Both the position numbers and the translations under genes were made by a program. From contig OZ025265.1 in the NCBI GenBank assembly GCA_964019135.1, positions 6,454,318 to 6,518,317 on the forward strand: a stretch of DNA of 64,000 nt, read 5' to 3'. The notes beneath the pieces are model-generated. The model was not told the origin of the DNA. It worked only from the letters and a program-made list of their open reading frames with translations, and did no database searches. Shown here piece after piece: positions 57,601 through 64,000 of this stretch. Every line of letters starts with the position of its first letter. Position 1 is the first letter of the stretch. Source of the DNA: Arenicola marina (lineage: Eukaryota; Annelida; Polychaeta; Arenicolidae).

Positions 57601-60600
57601 TCGACCTGACACAGCAATATAACCCGGACACAGGGCGGGGAGCTCGACCTGACACAGCAATATAACCCGGACACAGGGCGCGGAGCTCGACCTGACACAG
57701 CAACATAACCCGGACACAGGGCGGGGAGCTCGACCTGACACAGCAATATAACCCGGACACAGGGCGGGGAGCTCGACCTGACACAGCAATATAACCCGGA
57801 CACAGGGCGGGGTGCTCGACCTGACACAGCAATATAACCCGGACACAGGGCGGGGATCTCGACCTGACACAGCAATATAACCCGGACACAGGGCGGGGTG
57901 CTCGACCTGACACACCAATATAACCCGGAACACAGGGCGGGGAGCTGGACCTGACACAGCAATATAACCCGGACACAGGGCGGGGAGCTCGACCTGACAC
58001 AGCAACATAACCCGGACACAGGGCGGGCAGCTCGACCTGACACAGCAATATAACCCGGACACAGGGCGGGGAGCTCGACCTGACAGGGCAATATAACCCG
58101 GACACCGGGTGGGGAGCTCGACCTGACACAGCAATATAACCCGGACACAGGGCGGGGTGCTCGACCTGACACAGCAATATAACCCGGACACAGGGCGGGG
58201 ATCTCGACCTGACACAGCAATATAACCCGGACACAGGGCGGGGAGCTCTACCTGACACAGCAATATAACCCTGAACACCGGGCGGGGAGCTCGACCTGAC
58301 ACAGCAATATAACCCGGACACAGGGGGGGGATCTCGACCTGACACAGCAATATAACCCGGACACGGGGCGGGGAGCTCGACCTGACACAGCAATATAACC
58401 CGCACACCGGGCGGGGAGCTCGACCTGACACAGCAATATAACCCGGACACCGGGCGGGGAGCTCGACCTGACACAGCAATATAACCCGGACACAGGGCGG
58501 GGAGCTCGACCTGACACAGCAATATAACCCGGACACAGGGCGGGGAGCTCGACCTGACACAGCAATATAACCCGGACACCGGGCGGGGAGCTCGACCTAA
58601 CACAGCAATATAACCCGGACACAGGGCGGGGTGCTCGACCTGACACAGCAATATAACCCGGAACACAGGGCGGGGAGCTCGACCTGACACAGCAATATAA
58701 CCCGGACACAGGGCGGGGAGCTCGACCTGACACAGCAATATAACCCGGACACAGGGCGGGGAGCTCGACCTGACACAGCAATATAACCCGGAACACAGGG
58801 CGGGGAGCTCGACCTGACACAGCAATATAACCCGGAACACAGGGTGGGGAGCTCGACCTGACACAGCAATATACCCGGAACACAGGGCGGGGAGCTCGAC
58901 CTGACACAGCAATATAACCCGGAACACAGGGCGGGGAGCTCGACCTGACACAACAATATAACCCGGAACACAGGGCGGGGAGCTCGACCTGACACAGCAA
59001 TATAACCCGGACACAGGGCGGGGAGCTCGACCTGACACAGCAATATAACCCGGACACAGGGCGGGGAGCTCGACCTGACACAGCAATATAACCCAGACAC
59101 AGGGCGGGGAGCTCGACCTGACCCAGCAATATAACCCGTACACAGGGCGGGGAGCTCGACCTGACACAGCAATATAACCCGGACACATGGCGGGGAGCTC
59201 GACCTGACACAGCAATATAACCCGGACACAGGGCGGGGAGCTCGACCTGACACAGCAATATAACCCGGACACAGGGCGCGGAGCTCGACCTGACACAGCA
59301 ACATAACCCGGACACAGGGCGGGGAGCTCGACCTGACACAGCAATATAACCCGGACACAGGGCGGGGAGCTCGACCTGACACAGCAATATAACCCGGACA
59401 CAGGGCGGGGTGCTCGACCTGACACAGCAATATAACCCGGACACAGGGCGGGGATCTCGACCTGACACAGCAATATAACCCGGACACAGGGCGGGGTGCT
59501 CGACCTGACACACCAATATAACCCGGAACACAGGGCGGGGAGCTGGACCTGACACAGCAATATAACCCGGACACAGGGCGGGGAGCTCGACCTGACACAG
59601 CAACATAACCCGGACACAGGGCGGGCAGCTCGACCTGACACAGCAATATAACCCGGACACAGGGCGGGGAGCTCGACCTGACAGGGCAATATAACCCGGA
59701 CACCGGGTGGGGAGCTCGACCTGACACAGCAATATAACCCGGACACAGGGCGGGGTGCTCGACCTGACACAGCAATATAACCCGGACACAGGGCGGGGAT
59801 CTCGACCTGACACAGCAATATAACCCGGACACAGGGCGGGGAGCTCTACCTGACACAGCAATATAACCCTGAACACCGGGCGGGGAGCTCGACCTGACAC
59901 AGCAATATAACCCGGACACAGGGGGGGGATCTCGACCTGACACAGCAATATAACCCGGACACGGGGCGGGGAGCTCGACCTGACACAGCAATATAACCCG
60001 CACACCGGGCGGGGAGCTCGACCTGACACAGCAATATAACCCGGACACCGGGCGGGGAGCTCGACCTGACACAGCAATATAACCCGGACACAGGGCGGGG
60101 AGCTCGACCTGACACAGCAATATAACCCGGACACAGGGCGGGGAGCTCGACCTGACACAGCAATATAACCCGGACACCGGGCGGGGAGCTCGACCTACCA
60201 CAGCAATATAACCCGGACACAGGGCGGGGTGCTCGACCTGACACAGCAATATAACCCGGAACACAGGGCGGGGAGCTCGACCTGACACAGCAATATAACC
60301 CGGACACAGGGCGGGGAGCTCGACCTGACACAGCAATATAACCCGGACACAGGGCGGGGAGCTCGACCTGACACAGCAATATAACCCGGAACACAGGGCG
60401 GGGAGCTCGACCTGACACAGCAATATAACCCGGAACACAGGGTGGGGAGCTCGACCTGACACAGCAATATACCCGGAACACAGGGCGGGGAGCTCGACCT
60501 GACACAGCAATATAACCCGGAACACAGGGCGGGGAGCTCGACCTGACACAACAATATAACCCGGAACACAGGGCGGGGAGCTCGACCTGACACAGCAATA

Positions 60601-63600
60601 TAACCCGGACACAGGGCGGGGAGCTCGACCTGACACAGCAATATAACCCGGACACAGGGCGGGGAGCTCGACCTGACACAGCAATATAACCCGGACACAG
60701 GGCTTGGAGCTCGACCTGACACAGCAATATAACCCGGACACAAGGCGGGGAGCTCGACCTGACACAGCAATATAACCCGGACACAGGGCGGGGTGCTCGA
60801 CCTGACACAGCAATATAACCCGGACACAAGGCGGGGAGCTCGACCTGACACAGCAATATAACCCGGACACAGGGCGGGGAGCTCGACCTGACACAGCAAT
60901 ATAACCCGGAACACAGGGCGGGGAGCTCGACCTGACACAGCAATATAACCCGGAACACGGGGCGGGGAGCTCGACCTGACACAACAATATAACCCGGAAC
61001 ACAGGGCGGGGAGCTCGACCTGACACAGCCATATAACCCGGACACCGGGCGGGGAGCTCGACCTGACACAGCAATATAACCCGGACACAGAGCGGGGAGC
61101 CCGACCTGACACAGCAATATAACCCGGACACAGGGCGAGGTGCTCGACCTGACACAGTAATATAACCCGGAACACAGGGCGGGGAGCTCGACCTGACACA
61201 GCAATATAACGAGGAACACAGGGCGGGGAGCTCGACCTGACACAGCAATATTACCCGGAACACAGAGCGGGAAGCTCGACCTGACACAGCAATATAACCC
61301 AGAACACAGGGCGCGGAGCTCGACCTGACACAGCAATATAACCCGGAACACAGGGCGGGGAGCTCGACCTGACACAGCAATATAACTCGGACACAGGGCG
61401 GGGAGCTCGACCTGACACAGCAATATAACCCGGACACAGGGCGGGGAGCTCGACCTGACACAGCAATCTACCCGGAACACAGGGCGGGGAGCTCGACCTT
61501 ACACAGCAATATAACCCGGAACACAGGGCGGGGAGCTCGACCTGACACAGCAATATAACCCGGAACACAGGGCGGGGAGCTCGACCTGACACAGCAATAT
61601 AATCCGGACACAGGGCGGGGAGCTCGACCTGACACAGCAATATAACCCGGACACCGGGCGGGGAGCTCGACCTGACACAGCAATATAACCCGGACACAGG
61701 GCGGGGTGCTCGACCTGACACAGCAATATAACCCGGAACACAGGGCGGGGAGCTCGACCTGACACAGCAATATAACCCGGACACAGGGCGGGGAGCTCGA
61801 CCTGACACAGCAACATAACCCGGACACAGGGCGGGCAGCTCGACCTGACACAGCAATATAACTCGGACACAGGGCGGGGAGCTCGACCTGACACAGCAAT
61901 ATAACCCGGACACCGGGCGGGGTGCTCGACCTGACACAGCAATATAACCCGGACACAAGGCGGGGAGCTCGACCTGACACAGCAATATAACCCGGAACAC
62001 AGGGCGGGGAGCTCGACCTGACACAGCAATATAACCCGGAACACAGGACGGAGAGCTCGACCTGACACAGCAATATAACCCGGAACACAGAGCGGGAAGC
62101 TCGACCTGACACAGCAATATAACCCGGAACACAGGGCGGGGAGCTCGACCTGACACAGCAATATAACCCGGACACCGGGCGGGGAGCTCGACCTGACACA
62201 GCAATATAACCCGGATACAGGGCGGGGAGCGCGACCTGACACAGCAATATAACCCGGACACAGGGCGGGGAGCTCGACCTGACACAGCAATATAACACGG
62301 ACACCGGGCGGGGAGCTCGAGCCGACACTGCAATATAACCCGGACACAGGGCGGGGAGCTCGACCTGACACAGCAATATAGCCTGGACACAGAGCGGGGT
62401 GCTCGACCTGACACAGCAATATAACCCGGAACACAGGGCGGGGAGCTCGACCTGACACAGCAATATAACCCGGAACACAGGGCGGGGAGCTCGACCTGAC
62501 ACAGCAATATAACTCGGACACCGGGCGGGGAGCTCGACCTGACACAACAATATAACCCGGACACAGGGCGGGGATCTCGACCTGACACAGCAATATAACC
62601 CGGACACAGGGCGGGGAGCTCGACCTGACACAGCAATATAACCCGGACACAGGGCGGGGAGCTCGACCTGACACAGCAATATAACCCGGACACAGGGCGG
62701 GGAGCTCGACCTGACACAGCAATATAACCCGGAACACAGGGCGGGGAGCTCGACCTGACACAGCAATATAACCCGGAACACAGGGTGGGGAGCTCGACCT
62801 GACACAGCAATATACCCGGAACACAGGGCGGGGAGCTCGACCTGACACAGCAATATAACCCGGAACACAGGGCGGGGAGCTCGACCTGACACAACAATAT
62901 AACCCGGAACACAGGGCGGGGAGCTCGACCTGACACAGCAATATAACCCGGACACAGGGCGGGGAGCTCGACCTGACACAGCAATATAACCCGGACACAG
63001 GGCGGGGAGCTCGACCTGACACAGCAATATAACCCGGACACAGGGCTTGGAGCTCGACCTGACACAGCAATATAACCCGGACACAAGGCGGGGAGCTCGA
63101 CCTGACACAGCAATATAACCCGGACACAGGGCGGGGTGCTCGACCTGACACAGCAATATAACCCGGACACAAGGCGGGGAGCTCGACCTGACACAGCAAT
63201 ATAACCCGGACACAGGGCGGGGAGCTCGACCTGACACAGCAATATAACCCGGAACACAGGGCGGGGAGCTCGACCTGACACAGCAATATAACCCGGAACA
63301 CGGGGCGGGGAGCTCGACCTGACACAACAATATAACCCGGAACACAGGGCGGGGAGCTCGACCTGACACAGCCATATAACCCGGACACCGGGCGGGGAGC
63401 TCGACCTGACACAGCAATATAACCCGGACACAGAGCGGGGAGCCCGACCTGACACAGCAATATAACCCGGACACAGGGCGGGGTGCTCGACCTGACACAG
63501 TAATATAACCCGGAACACAGGGCGGGGAGCTCGACCTGACACAGCAATATAACCCGGAACACAGGGCGGGGAGCTCGACCTGACACAGCAATATAACCCG

Positions 63601-64000
63601 GAACACAGAGCGGGAAGCTCGACCTGACACAGCAATATAACCCGGAACACAGGGCGGGGAGCTCGACCTGACACAGCAATATAACCCGGAACACAGGGCG
63701 GGGAGCTCGACCTGACACAGCAATATAACCCGGAACACAGAGCGGGAAGCTCGACCTGACACAGCAATATAATCCGGACACAGGGCGGGGAGCTCGACCT
63801 GACACAGCAATATAACCCGGACACCGGGCGGGGAGCTCGACCTGACACAGCAATATAACCCGGACACAGGGCGGGGTGCTCGACCTGACACAGCAATATA
63901 ACCCGGAACACAGGGCGGGGAGCTCGACCTGACACAGCAATATAACCCGGACACAGGGCGGGGAGCTCGACCTGACACAGCAACATAACCCGGACACAGG
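54605..64000. repeat. 43-bp minisatellite, about 218 units, cut by the window end
   Basis: The unit contains CAGGGCGGGGAGCTCGACCT, GACACAGCAATATAACCCGG and ACA, with 44-bp units (CCGGAACAC) mixed in, especially right of 58700. The minus strand has no stop in any frame of the unit, so minus frames of 290-1217 codons run through in all registers; this reflects composition, not coding. The left edge begins with shorter, diverged ATATAACCGGA-like pieces (54605-54655). Confidence 0.97.
56595..63400. repeat. Serial block duplications in the 43-bp array (offsets 1508, 1598 and 2343 bp)
   Basis: The CACCGGGTGGGG unit occurs at 56595, 58103 and 59701 (offsets 1508 and 1598), with neighbouring variants (CAGGGCAATAT, GCGGGCAGCTC, GAGCTCTACCTG) in the same order. 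The CAGGGTGGGGAG variant at 58843 recurs at 60441 (1598) and 62784 (2343). The GGCTTGGAGC variant at 60701 recurs at 63044 (2343). Copies differ by few bases. Confidence 0.85.

Noticed and set aside
54541-63997. Minus-strand open frames up to 1217 codons in the 43-bp array
   Set aside because: The unit lacks stops in all three minus frames, so any such array is open by composition. 43 is not a multiple of three and the peptide cycles through frames with no selection visible.
1-64000. Palindromic words in many units (GGCGCC, GTTAAC, GTGTACAC, GTCGAC, AGTGCACT, ACCGGT, GATATC, GTATAC, GAGCTC) as a shared mechanism
   Set aside because: A 6-bp palindrome is expected by chance in about half of 45-bp units, so finding one in most of the arrays is not clearly more than chance.
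1-64000. Telomere repeats or classic centromeric satellite
   Set aside because: No TTAGGG-type runs and no unit of 150-200 bp; the 159-bp and 106-bp periods are multiples of the 53-bp unit.

Overview
The window looks like non-vertebrate animal (metazoan) nuclear DNA. The support is non-LTR retrotransposon remnants of the CR1/L2/Jockey type and of the L1/Tx1 type, a tRNA-like RNA polymerase III unit, AATAAA signals with a poly(A) tail, and a very high load of tandem repeats. A marine invertebrate such as a mollusc or lancelet would fit, but the sequence alone does not fix the species. I find no credible host protein-coding gene. The long open frames in the repeat arrays are open on both strands, or in several frames at once, because the repeat units contain no stop codons.

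About 50 kb of the 64 kb (roughly 78%) is tandem repeat: a dozen or so minisatellites whose units are not recognisably related. In order they are: 54 bp (1-13442), 41 bp (14011-15693), 46 bp (17222-18199), a worn 45 bp array (19025-19274), a second, unrelated 41 bp array (19275-21766), 37 bp (22307-28193), a worn 31 bp array (28320-28580), 53 bp (29530-38651), 55 bp (39772-41429), 29 bp (41631-41984, resuming at 47904-48019), 51 bp (48757-51010) with a 20 bp fringe (51011-51110), 40 bp (51260-52531), 45 bp (53221-54168) and 43 bp (54605 to the window end). Most large arrays have a second level of organisation: blocks of many units copied in tandem (for example 1998 bp = 54 x 37, 159 bp = 3 x 53, 106 bp = 2 x 53, 763 bp, 400 bp). 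This implies repeated unequal exchange or slippage at large scale.

The short single-copy stretches between arrays hold little that can be named. Exceptions are a 174 bp inverted repeat with 66 bp arms (28914-29087), probably a small fold-back or MITE-like element, and several poly(G)/poly(C) runs of 12-16 bases.

The most structured region is 41631-48019. A minus-strand CR1/L2/Jockey-like LINE (41985-47903) sits inside the 29 bp minisatellite. A second retro-insertion in plus orientation (43622-46751) sits inside that LINE's reverse transcriptase region, flanked by an 11-12 bp target duplication and ending in a 25-base A run. The inner insertion is odd. Its 3' half is the carboxyl-terminal part of an L1/Tx1-type ORF2. 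Its 5' 1.44 kb is not recognisably LINE and carries a tRNA-like unit with A box, B box and T-run. The junction between the halves looks like a 3' splice site.
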